40,001 bases of DNA from assembly GCF_016704835.1 (NCBI RefSeq), contig NZ_JADIZJ010000011.1, positions 1 to 40,001 of the forward strand. The letters are read 5' to 3'. This document shows, piece by piece, positions 1 to 5,221 of the stretch. A program made the translations under genes and the position numbers. Under the pieces are notes generated by a model. It had not been told where the DNA came from. It ran no database searches and worked only from the letters and a program-made list of their open reading frames with translations. Numbering within the stretch: the first letter of the stretch is position 1; every line of letters begins with the position of its first letter. This DNA is from Sphingopyxis sp. Its GTDB lineage: Bacteria; Pseudomonadota; Alphaproteobacteria; Sphingomonadales; Sphingomonadaceae.

Positions 1-525
1 TTACTCACGTTCCACCCCCGCCCCGTCTCCGCCCTCCCCCCCGGCCGCGCCCTCGATCGCGACGCGCTCAAGCGCCGGCGCGCTGCCATGCTCGATGGCG
101 TCGAGCCATGATCGCGCATCGCGCGCGACAGCCGGGAGCGCAACGACGTAGACGCGCGCTGTCTCACTCGGCGCGCTTCCCCATCGTTGAGGCTTTCGAG
201 CTTGCAGGTACAGCTTCGCCGCGGCGACATCGGGGTCCAGGCGCTTTTCGAGCCGCACGAGCTCGCCGAGTTTAGTGATTGACTCTGACCATGTGACTGA
301 TCCGGCCGCGCGCTCCCACAAGGCGCGCTCGACTCGCGCATCGTGCGCGTCGGTGAGCCCCGCACTGGCGTAGCCTGGCGCCTGGCGTACCGCGTCGACA
401 GACATACCGAGCTGCACGGCGATCTCATCAGCCGTCAAGCCACGGGCCGCCAGGGTGGGGATATCGTCGACATCGGAGAACGGGTCGTGCGAGCTCATGG
501 CGGCGACTGTAGCGCGACCGTACAT
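1..525 (-). CDS. Putative terminase small subunit (TerS)
   Basis: Likely recognises phage DNA and delivers it to the large terminase for packaging. The 174-aa product has an N-terminal helix-turn-helix-like stretch (TADEIAVQLGMSVDAVRQ, about residues 31-48), as TerS DNA-binding domains do, followed by a helical middle (ALWERAAGSVTWSES, KLGELVRLEKRL) suited to oligomerisation. The phrase YLQARKPQRWG is typical of phage TerS C-terminal parts. The stop codon occupies the first three bases of the window. An internal ATG at 498 (product starting MSSHDPF) may be the true start, since residues 1-9 look non-coding; neither start has a good ribosome site. In a circular map this gene lies directly upstream of terL, which runs off the right end on the same strand. 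Identified by motif and position, so TerS is probable rather than certain. Confidence 0.7.
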   Translation of the reverse strand: MYGRATVAAMSSHDPFSDVDDIPTLAARGLTADEIAVQLGMSVDAVRQAPGYASAGLTDAHDARVERALWERAAGSVTWSESITKLGELVRLEKRLDPDVAAAKLYLQARKPQRWGSAPSETARVYVVALPAVARDARSWLDAIEHGSAPALERVAIEGAAGGEGGDGAGVERE

Positions 526-979
526 GTGTTGCGACGCCTAGCGGCTCTAGCGGCTCTAGCGGCGATGGCAGCGCGGCAATTCCTAGCGCGTCTAGCGTAC
601 CTAGCGCCTAGCAGTAATCGCTAGTTTTGTTGACAGTGCCGCTATGCGCTAAGTCATTGATCTCACCCGGGCTAACACCTGCTCCTAGCATATATAGTAC
701 TTCTAGCAGGGGGGGTATATATAAGTGTCCGCCAGTTTGGGGACTCTCTTAGCGGAATAGCCGCTAGGTGCCGCTAGGCGCTAGGTTGCAGTGCACCAAT
801 CAAAGGGTTACGCGCGTTTGTCAACACTTTAAGCATGGGGCATGTCGAAAGGAGATTGAGAGACTACTGGTAAGTAACCTGCTGCCGAGGTGTTGACTTT
901 GTAGCGGCGAAATTATTGTTAAATGCCCATAGCGGTTCTAGCGTTTATAGCGGCTCGCTGGTGCTGCTAGGTCCGCTAT
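509..979. repeat. Array of TAGCG-core hexamers, mostly at 9-bp spacing (iteron-like)
   Basis: CTAGCG or a one-base variant occurs at 509 (GTAGCG), 538, 547, 556, 583, 592, 601, 608 (CTAGCA), 685 and 703 (CTAGCA), 749 (TTAGCG), 901 (GTAGCG), 929 (ATAGCG), 938 and 947 (ATAGCG). The inverted form CGCTAG or a variant occurs at 619, 640 (CGCTAT), 647 (CGCTAA), 762, 772, 779, 965 (TGCTAG) and 974 (CGCTAT). Spacing is exactly 9 bp within 538/547/556, 583/592/601, 929/938/947 and 965/974. Such phasing in both orientations across a gene-free region suggests binding sites for one oligomeric protein: replication initiator, regulator or TerS. Confidence 0.85.
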
Positions 980-1009
980 GGATGCGTTATGACAGTGGCA
1001 CGCATATTG

Positions 1010-1041
1010 CATGCGCGCTGTCGGTCATGCGCGCTGTCGGT
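1010..1041. repeat. Perfect 16-bp tandem repeat (2 copies)
   Basis: CATGCGCGCTGTCGGT occurs at 1010-1025 and again at 1026-1041 with no mismatch. It lies about 40 bp upstream of a TTGACA box (1083-1088) and 110 bp upstream of the first early gene. It could be a tandem operator or activator site, or simple replication slippage. Confidence 0.85.
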
Positions 1042-1137
1042 TTAGGCGGCGGAAAAAGTTCGCGACGCGAGCTAATCAGTAGTTGACAGACGCACGCGCT
1101 GCGTGGGATTCTCCTACCTCGCTCACTCACGAGCGCA

Positions 1138-1152
1138 CAGGAGCAAAGAGCC
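1138..1152 (+). promoter_or_regulatory. Repeated ribosome-binding leader, copy 1
   Basis: CAGGAGCAAAGAGCC directly precedes the ATG at 1153. The same 15-mer precedes the ATG at 1495, and a near copy (TAGGAGTAAAGAGCC) precedes the ATG at 1782. The AGGAG Shine-Dalgarno box is 9 nt from the start, and the identical spacer suggests segmental duplication. Confidence 0.8.
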
Positions 1153-1422
1153 ATGAACGAATACCGTCTTCTCTCAATCGACGCATGGGCGGAAGCCGAA
1201 GGTGGCTGGACCTGGAATGCCTGGTATGACGCGGGCAGGGTGCCGTGCGAGTACGTGAACCTGCCCGCTCGCGCATTGCTGCGCGCGCTGCGCACCGATG
1301 GCTACCTTAGCGCCGCGAGCGCTGGCCGCGTCGCAGTCGAGGACGATGGGTATAACGTCGTGATAGTGGACCGCTCGACATCTGAACCGTTGTTCGCAAT
1401 CGAGTACGGCGCGGCCGAGTGA
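1153..1422 (+). CDS. Small early phage protein, unknown function (89 aa)
   Basis: First gene of the rightward early block. I do not recognise the 89-aa product. It is acidic and rich in aromatic residues near its N-terminus (GGWTWNAWYD) and ends in a beta-like segment (DDGYNVVIVD). The ATG follows a strong ribosome site, AGGAGCAAAGAGCC, a leader repeated almost exactly before the next two genes. No membrane segment or known catalytic motif is visible. Position and size suggest an early protein, possibly for host takeover, but nothing in the sequence proves that. Confidence 0.75.
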   Translation: MNEYRLLSIDAWAEAEGGWTWNAWYDAGRVPCEYVNLPARALLRALRTDGYLSAASAGRVAVEDDGYNVVIVDRSTSEPLFAIEYGAAE

Positions 1423-1479
1423 CCACATCAGGGCGCATGCACGAGCGTGCGCCAGAGTGTGGGCATTCCCGCCCAACTA

Positions 1480-1494
1480 CAGGAGCAAAGAGCC
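1480..1494 (+). promoter_or_regulatory. Repeated ribosome-binding leader, copy 2
   Basis: Identical to the 15-mer at 1138-1152. It fixes the start of the next gene at 1495 rather than at an upstream in-frame alternative at 1447. A hairpin at 1433-1452 (8-bp stem with one G-U pair, loop ACGA) lies just upstream. Confidence 0.8.
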
Positions 1495-1710
1495 ATGACA
1501 CGTAAATCACTTCAGACCGGGCGCGTTACGGAAGCCGCCTCGCGCAGCGGCGCGAAACTGGAAGATTTCGTGGATCGGCACGGCGACGCGATCATCGCGG
1601 GAACCGAGGTCGAGCAGGACTGGACGGGCGAAGCAACTACCGTCAAGTTCAGCGACGGCTCCGCGCTGCGCTTCTGCGGCGCCGAGCGCGCGATCATCGC
1701 CGACAAGTGA
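1495..1710 (+). CDS. Small phage protein, unknown function (71 aa)
   Basis: The product starts MTRKSLQTGRVTEAASRSG and ends in a compact beta-rich part (TVKFSDGSALRFCGAERAII). I do not recognise a family. The start at 1495 is chosen because it follows the repeated AGGAGCAAAGAGCC leader; an in-frame start at 1447 would place the leader inside the gene. An intergenic hairpin lies on each side (1433-1452 and 1721-1740). It shares its first four residues, MTRK, with the next protein, which fits duplication of the leader together with the first codons. Confidence 0.7.
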   Translation: MTRKSLQTGRVTEAASRSGAKLEDFVDRHGDAIIAGTEVEQDWTGEATTVKFSDGSALRFCGAERAIIADK

Positions 1711-1766
1711 CCGCGCCCGAGCGCATGCGCAAGCGTGCGTTCTAACGCGGGCATTGTGCCTGACGA

Positions 1767-1781
1767 TAGGAGTAAAGAGCC
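1767..1781 (+). promoter_or_regulatory. Repeated ribosome-binding leader, copy 3
   Basis: TAGGAGTAAAGAGCC, two substitutions from the copies at 1138 and 1480, directly before the ATG at 1782. The upstream hairpin at 1721-1740 has an 8-bp stem closed by a GCAA tetraloop. Confidence 0.75.
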
Positions 1782-1973
1782 ATGACCAGGAAAGACTACG
1801 TTTTGATCGCAGCCGCGTTGCGCGAAGCGCGCAGCAACTACTCTTTGCCGAACGTCGCGATCTATCACAACGGGATAGACAACGCGGCGCATCGGCTCGC
1901 CGATGCCCTAGGTCGCGACAATCCGCGCTTTGATCGCGATCGGTTCCTCGCGGCCGCGGGAGTGCAGTCATGA
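1782..1973 (+). CDS. Small conserved-looking phage protein (63 aa)
   Basis: A 63-aa protein (MTRKDYVLIAAALREARSNY at the start, RDRFLAAAGV near the end) of a type I recall from phages of Proteobacteria, without a known function. It looks helical and soluble, with no membrane segment. It has the third copy of the repeated ribosome leader. Its TGA overlaps the ATG of a 19-codon reading frame (ATGA at 1970-1973), so translation of the two is probably coupled. Confidence 0.75.
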   Translation: MTRKDYVLIAAALREARSNYSLPNVAIYHNGIDNAAHRLADALGRDNPRFDRDRFLAAAGVQS

Positions 1974-2029
1974 GTGCATTCACGGTGCGCAACGCGCAGG
2001 GCATGGAATTGACTGGAGTTAAACCATGA
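1970..2029 (+). CDS. Tiny ORF (19 aa) overlapping both neighbours by ATGA
   Basis: The 19-codon frame (MSAFTVRNAQGMELTGVKP) starts inside the stop of the preceding gene (ATGA, 1970-1973). It ends inside the start of the following one (ATGA, 2026-2029). It exactly fills the space between them, which suggests a translational bridge that carries ribosomes to the 215-aa gene. It also contains the only Shine-Dalgarno-like sequence (CTGGAG, 2013-2018) for that gene. It may equally be a chance frame, and no function of the peptide can be read from it. Confidence 0.45.
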   Translation: MSAFTVRNAQGMELTGVKP

Positions 2030-2673
2030 CACCGCTATATCTGAACATGAAAGCGGGCGCGCCCGCACGGCTCGCTGCGCTGCGCGCGGCGATGGTCAAG
2101 CACAACGCGAACCCGAACTATCGACACGCCGATTCATGGCGCGACATGCGCTATGGCAACCTGACCAGTCCGCGCGGATTGACGCAGGGCACGAATGGCG
2201 GGAAAGCAATCTGGTACACGCATGACGGCCCCGCATTCGCGCGCGAGCATGACGCGGGCGATGTCATCCGGATGCGCCATGAGGGGTATTACACGGACGC
2301 TCATGGCGACAACATCGCCGTGGGCATCGTCGCCTATATCGGCAAGTCACGCTGGCTGGCAGGGTATAGGTGGACCGATAACGATGAGCGTGTGTACTTC
2401 GCGGAGCTCCACGACAGCGCGGAAGATGCTGCGCGCATGGCGGATGAGCACGCGCGCGTGTTCGCTGAAGCCGAGCGCGAGTATTGCGAGCGTGGCGAAG
2501 CAGCACGAGCGCTCCAGGATCGCATTGATGAGACGCGCGAGCGCGTACGCGAATTGTGCGCGCTGCGCAATAACCCCGGATTCCCGCACGCTCGCGAGGA
2601 ACTGCGCGAAACGCTCGACACGCTGCGCGATGCGCTAAACGAGCGTGCGGCCGATCACAACGACTTTGTTTGA
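2026..2673 (+). CDS. Phage protein of unknown function (215 aa)
   Basis: The N-terminal 130 residues look like a compact mixed domain with several aromatic segments (KAIWYTHDGPAF, MRHEGYYTDAHGDN, GYRWTDNDERVYFAELHD). The C-terminal 80 residues are strongly charged and helical (AEREYCERGEAARALQDRID, LRETLDTLRDALNE), probably a coiled coil. I do not recognise a named family. There is no signal peptide or membrane segment, so it should act in the cytoplasm. Translation is probably coupled to the 19-codon frame upstream. A CATCAG repeat begins a few bases after its stop. Confidence 0.8.
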   Translation: MTPLYLNMKAGAPARLAALRAAMVKHNANPNYRHADSWRDMRYGNLTSPRGLTQGTNGGKAIWYTHDGPAFAREHDAGDVIRMRHEGYYTDAHGDNIAVGIVAYIGKSRWLAGYRWTDNDERVYFAELHDSAEDAARMADEHARVFAEAEREYCERGEAARALQDRIDETRERVRELCALRNNPGFPHAREELRETLDTLRDALNERAADHNDFV

Positions 2674-2679
2674 GCGGTA

Positions 2680-2709
2680 CATCAGCATCAGCATCAGCAT
2701 CAGTATCAA
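2680..2709 (+). repeat. CATCAG hexanucleotide repeat, four perfect units plus a degenerate one
   Basis: Four CATCAG units run from 2680 to 2703, followed by TATCAA. They sit between the stop of the 215-aa gene and the GGAGG ribosome site of the clamp-like gene. The unit is two codons long, so an upstream in-frame GTG at 2670 would translate it as Ser-Ala or Ser-Val repeats, but the ribosome site argues for the later start. Such repeats can change length by slippage and alter expression. Confidence 0.75.
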
Positions 2710-2723
2710 CGGAGGAAAGTGAA

Positions 2724-3353
2724 ATGGACTACTCAATCGATATCCCAGTCCGGGTACTCACTAGCTTGGCGCGCATCGCGGGGAAACGCGATACTACCCG
2801 GCCTTACTTGCACGGGGTGCATATCGAGCCGCGGCTAGGGTGGGCATGCGCGACCGACGGCGCTATGCTCTTGTTCGCGCGCATCGAACATGCCGACGCG
2901 GCTCCGCTGACAGTGCCGTGTGACGCGATCAAATCCGCGACGCGGGGAGCGGGCAAAAACACGCACACGGCTACGGTGACGTATCGAGACGAAGGTACGG
3001 ATGTATCTGTACGTGTCGGCGCGCAAGCGGCAACGGGCGCGGGACATCACGCGCGGCGAGGATGCGCGGGAATATCCCCCATTTTGCGCGTGGTGCCAAG
3101 CGCACTGACCGGGGAGCCTGCAAGCTACGATCCGGCAATGCTGGATGCGATGCAACGCGCTATGCGCGAGATTGCGGAGCGGCCGGCCGAGTACATGCAC
3201 ATCTACGCGAACGGGATCAGCGGGCCGGGAGCGGACTGCGCAGCGGTAGTTCGTCTCGGAGATTGCACGGACGTATTGGGCATCATCATGCCGCTGCGCG
3301 AGGCGCCGCCAGATGGCACGTCAGAATTCCTCGCAGCATTCTTCAAGGAGTAA
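2724..3353 (+). CDS. DNA sliding-clamp-like protein (DnaN/beta-clamp-like, 209 aa)
   Basis: Probably a phage relative or mimic of the beta clamp, which tethers DNA polymerase. It has the layout of clamp-like phage proteins: an N-terminal strand-helix pair (IDIPVRVLTSLARIAGKRDT), a host-clamp-like phrase WACATDGAMLLFARI (compare ATDGHRL in DnaN), and a second half with a VVPSALTGEPASYDPAMLDA region. It ends LGIIMPLRE, like the C-terminal MPM/MPLR strand of clamps. At 209 aa it is shorter than DnaN (about 366 aa), so it would need a different oligomeric state, or it may inhibit or adapt host clamp function. The start at 2724 follows a good GGAGGAAAG site. The family call rests on motif recall and is likely but not proven. 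Confidence 0.65.
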   Translation: MDYSIDIPVRVLTSLARIAGKRDTTRPYLHGVHIEPRLGWACATDGAMLLFARIEHADAAPLTVPCDAIKSATRGAGKNTHTATVTYRDEGTDVSVRVGAQAATGAGHHARRGCAGISPILRVVPSALTGEPASYDPAMLDAMQRAMREIAERPAEYMHIYANGISGPGADCAAVVRLGDCTDVLGIIMPLREAPPDGTSEFLAAFFKE

Positions 3354-3358
3354 TCACC

Positions 3359-3664
3359 ATGGCAGACAGAATCACGACAAAAGACTTGAACGCGCTACTC
3401 GCGCGCGTACTGCGCGAGACGGGTAAACCCGCCTTGCAATGGATGCCACGCGAGGATGGGTGCGGCCATAAATGCGACATCGGCGCGCTGTTTGTGGTGC
3501 CTGGAAGCCCGACCTATGGGCGAGCTTGGGCATTGTGCACGACTATGGATAGGTCAGGCGTGCATCGTGTGGTGCTGCGCGCGCGAACAGCGGCCGCATT
3601 GCACGCGGCTATGGAAGCGTACTTGGCTGGATGGGCCGATGCCAAGCGGGAGGCTGCGCCATGA
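3359..3664 (+). CDS. Phage protein of unknown function (101 aa)
   Basis: A 101-aa product beginning MADRITTKDLNALLARVLRE and ending in a helix (TAAALHAAMEAYLAGWADAK). The centre has a Cys/His motif, DGCGHKCDIGALF, that could bind a metal, though only two cysteines and one histidine are present. I do not recognise a family. The start at 3359 lies five bases after the clamp-like gene, whose end carries the AAGGAG ribosome site. It ends in an ATGA overlap with the next gene. It is probably co-transcribed with the clamp-like gene. Confidence 0.7.
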   Translation: MADRITTKDLNALLARVLRETGKPALQWMPREDGCGHKCDIGALFVVPGSPTYGRAWALCTTMDRSGVHRVVLRARTAAALHAAMEAYLAGWADAKREAAP

Positions 3665-3846
3665 ACTCGCGAACGCTGACACTACTTGTCGGGCATTACT
3701 CGGTCGCATGGCTCGATGCGCTGCACTCATGGGTAGTGCGGGACTTGCAGGGCAATGCGCTCGACTATCGTGATAGCTTGCATGATGCCGTCGCTACGGC
3801 AGTGGGCCGGGCGAACTTGGAAGGGGAAGCGTATGGAGTACATTAG
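3661..3846 (+). CDS. Small phage protein, unknown function (61 aa)
   Basis: 61 aa, starting MNSRTLTLLVGHYSVAWLDA, helical and without a known domain. ATGA overlap with the upstream gene (3661-3664) indicates coupled translation. The hydrophobic start is interrupted by His, Asp and Tyr and is not a convincing membrane segment. Function unknown. Confidence 0.65.
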   Translation: MNSRTLTLLVGHYSVAWLDALHSWVVRDLQGNALDYRDSLHDAVATAVGRANLEGEAYGVH

Positions 3847-3961
3847 ACTTGACGTACACTTGCTTTGTCGCGCGCTGTTCCTCGGGATTAGCCCGTCGAA
3901 GATGCCACATTCACTGTTACGATGTGGGTCCGTGCGACTGCCGCGGCATTTTGGAGGTTAA
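3833..3961 (+). CDS. Doubtful small ORF (42 aa)
   Basis: A 42-aa frame from an ATG inside the end of the preceding gene (ribosome-like GGGGAAG just upstream) to a TAA that overlaps the ribosome site of the next gene. The same stretch in another frame is Cys/His-rich (CHIHCYDVGPCDC) from a TTG at 3849, so the true frame cannot be decided. Listed because it fills an otherwise empty 120-bp gap. Confidence 0.25.
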   Translation: MEYIRLDVHLLCRALFLGISPSKMPHSLLRCGSVRLPRHFGG

Positions 3962-3966
3962 CAAGC

Positions 3967-4449
3967 ATGACCACAAGAACTTTGCGCCAAGAGCGCAAGC
4001 ACGTCGCGGAATGGAGCGACTCGCACGGCAAAACGTGCATGCTGACCGCGCTCGTGCGGCACGATGACCGATGCCGGAATGGGCACAACACGTTCAGTGT
4101 GACGGCCGACTTGCTCCAGGATGGCGAATGGTCAGCCGGCGGATGTCTGCACGACGAGATACGCGAACACATGCCCGCGCTCGCGCCGCTCATCAAGTGG
4201 CACTTGTGCAGCACTGACGGTCCGCTGCACTACGTCGCTAACACGCTCTATCACTTGGGATTTACAAAGTGGACGCCCGGCAATTTGGAGCGCGCGCGCG
4301 CGACGGCGATCTGGCTCGATATGCCGCCGGCGCTCACGGCAAGCAACGGGGCGGACGAGGCCGTGGTCACGGCCATGCTGCTTGAACGACTGCCCGGGCT
4401 GATGGAACAGTTCAGGCGGGCAGTCGAATCGGCCGGGCTAGTGTACTGA
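3967..4449 (+). CDS. Conserved phage hypothetical protein (160 aa)
   Basis: I recall this as a widespread phage family of unknown function. Recognisable blocks are WSDSHGKTCMLTALV and DDRCRNGHNTFSVTADL near the N-terminus, then GGCLHDEI, LIKWHLCSTDGPLHYVANTL and YHLGFTKWTPGNLE. The conserved Cys and His residues (DDRC, NGH, GGCLHDEI, WHLCS, LHY) suggest metal binding or a structural role, but no reaction can be assigned. The start at 3967 follows GGAGG (3954-3958). It is soluble, with no signal or membrane segment. Confidence 0.8.
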   Translation: MTTRTLRQERKHVAEWSDSHGKTCMLTALVRHDDRCRNGHNTFSVTADLLQDGEWSAGGCLHDEIREHMPALAPLIKWHLCSTDGPLHYVANTLYHLGFTKWTPGNLERARATAIWLDMPPALTASNGADEAVVTAMLLERLPGLMEQFRRAVESAGLVY

Positions 4450-4450
4450 C

Positions 4451-4648
4451 GTGCATATCCATCCGGCAATGAAGGCTCGCATTCGCGCAGTTCGCAGCTG
4501 CTACTTGAGAAAAGGATGGGACAATGAAACAGCGTTACGAAAAACTTGCGACAAATTGGCGAAAGAGTGGGGATACCGGATCGCCGCCGAAGACCTACTG
4601 CGCCGCTCGGTGTGCCGGCGGCTCCGGGGCCCGATGATATTCGCCTAG
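4451..4648 (+). CDS. Possible small protein (65 aa), GTG start
   Basis: This frame starts GTG one base after the previous stop and encodes a basic helical protein (KARIRAVRSCYLRKGWDNET, KTCDKLAKEWGYRIAAEDLL). It lacks a clear ribosome site. It competes with a 37-aa frame (4524-4637) that has an ATG and an AAGGA box, and with the 5' end of the HTH gene. At most two of the three frames are likely to be used. Composition slightly favours this frame over its first half. Confidence 0.4.
   Translation: MHIHPAMKARIRAVRSCYLRKGWDNETALRKTCDKLAKEWGYRIAAEDLLRRSVCRRLRGPMIFA
4524..4637 (+). CDS. Possible small protein (37 aa) with good ribosome site
   Basis: The 37-aa frame starts MKQRYEKLATNWRKSGDTGS, contains CAARCAGG and ends at TGA 4635-4637. 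AAAGGATGGGACA upstream is a convincing Shine-Dalgarno region. It lies entirely inside another frame (4451-4648) and overlaps the start of the HTH gene. It is basic with two cysteines, and its function is unknown. Confidence 0.35.
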   Translation: MKQRYEKLATNWRKSGDTGSPPKTYCAARCAGGSGAR

Positions 4649-4812
4649 CGCGACAATGCGCCAATATGACTCAGGAGCAGGCCGCTGCAGTCATCTATGC
4701 GACGCGCCGCGCGTGGCAGGAGTGGGAGGGTGGGCGCCGCGCCATGCATCCGGCAATGTGGGAGTATTGGCAGCACAAGGTCGCAGAGCGCGGCCAGAGG
4801 GTACAGACGTGA
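4612..4812 (+). CDS. Small helix-turn-helix protein (XRE/Cro-like, 66 aa)
   Basis: The product contains a recognisable HTH: DIRLARQCANMTQEQAAAVI, then YATRRAWQEWEGGRRAMHPA, matching small phage Cro/XRE-like DNA-binding proteins in which TQEQAA forms helix 2 and RAWQEWEGG the recognition helix and turn. It probably binds an operator and may regulate early genes. The GTG at 4612 is chosen because the family typically begins just before the P-x-P-x-D segment; the frame stays open upstream to a TTG at 4546, so the start is uncertain. Its TGA overlaps a GTG of the following membrane peptide (GTGA, 4809-4812). It is the only clear transcription-factor-like gene in the window. Confidence 0.6.
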   Translation: MPAAPGPDDIRLARQCANMTQEQAAAVIYATRRAWQEWEGGRRAMHPAMWEYWQHKVAERGQRVQT

Positions 4813-4907
4813 TATGGCTTGGACTATGTATCATCATCGGCCTATTGGGCCTTGGATGGGCAATCCAGTGCTTTGGCTGGCGGCGAGATAATCGGCGTAT
4901 TCCTTGA
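4809..4907 (+). CDS. Single-span membrane peptide (32 aa)
   Basis: The 32-aa frame begins GTG inside the stop of the HTH gene (GTGA overlap). It encodes one hydrophobic segment (IWLGLCIIIGLLGLGWAIQC) followed by a basic tail (WRRDNRRIP), the layout of a small inner-membrane protein with its tail in the cytoplasm. Small early membrane peptides in phages can act in superinfection exclusion or as host toxins; which applies here cannot be seen. Confidence 0.5.
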   Translation: MIWLGLCIIIGLLGLGWAIQCFGWRRDNRRIP

Positions 4908-4952
4908 CTGGTGACATAATGGACCGACGACGAGCACGATGACGAGTATGAG

Positions 4953-5141
4953 ATGACGACGGTCGCTGCCGACCGATGGCGCGACCGGCTCGCGCAGCGC
5001 CATCGGTACGGGCGGGCGCTAGACTTGCCGCCCGCCAGGTGGCGCGACGATCGCCCTGTCGGCATTTACGCTTGGGGACTTGCCGGGTTCGCGTTCTGGC
5101 TCGCCGCGCTGCTGGTCGGGCGCGCGCTCGGCTGGTACTGA
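4953..5141 (+). CDS. Small membrane protein (62 aa)
   Basis: The N-terminal half is basic and soluble (RWRDRLAQRHRYGRALDLPP). The C-terminal half is one membrane span (IYAWGLAGFAFWLAALLVGR) ending ALGWY, so the protein is probably anchored by its C-terminus. The ATG is the only start available, since a TAA lies 34 bp upstream in frame, and it has a weak GAG box. With the 32-aa peptide before it, this makes two consecutive small membrane proteins. Function unknown. Confidence 0.6.
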   Translation: MTTVAADRWRDRLAQRHRYGRALDLPPARWRDDRPVGIYAWGLAGFAFWLAALLVGRALGWY

Positions 5142-5158
5142 CGGCCACGGAGGGCGCC

Positions 5159-5221
5159 ATGGGTGGCGCGTGCGATGCTCGCCGCGGCGCAGCTTGCGCA
5201 TTAGGCACGTCCCTTGGCTGA
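5159..5221 (+). CDS. Doubtful 20-aa ORF
   Basis: A 20-codon frame (MGGACDARRGAACALGTSLG) with a good GGAGGG box 5 bases upstream. Its 3' end overlaps the end of the convergent helicase gene by 21 bp. The ribosome site is the only support. Confidence 0.2.
   Translation: MGGACDARRGAACALGTSLG

Larger units (their letters stand above)
526..1152. other. Non-coding control region between divergent transcription units
   Basis: About 630 bases without a credible gene separate terS (leftward) from the early genes (rightward). The region carries many TAGCG-core hexamers, two AT-rich alternating tracts (TATATAGTAC at 691-700 and TATATATAA at 716-724), a perfect 16-bp tandem repeat and several -35-like boxes. 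These boxes are TTGACA at 630-635, TTGACT at 893-898, TTGACA at 1083-1088 and, on the minus strand, TTGACA at 824-819. None has a good -10 at the usual spacing; TTGACT 893 has TTGTTA 17 bp further on, and TTGACA 1083 has only GATTCT. These promoters are therefore weak guesses, or depend on an activator. The composition fits an origin, an operator cluster or a packaging site. Confidence 0.6.

Noticed and set aside
343..624. 93-aa ORF on the plus strand opposite terS
   Set aside because: Lies mostly antisense to terS, Arg/Ala-rich translation, and its 3' end reads through the TAGCG repeat array; no ribosome site.
538..624. Possible CRISPR-like array from the regularly spaced CTAGCG units
   Set aside because: Repeat units are 6-9 bp with 9-bp phase and no spacers of CRISPR length.
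987..1510. Several minus-strand ORFs of 67-102 aa over the early leader and first genes
   Set aside because: They are antisense to the small early genes with good ribosome sites and have no start signals.
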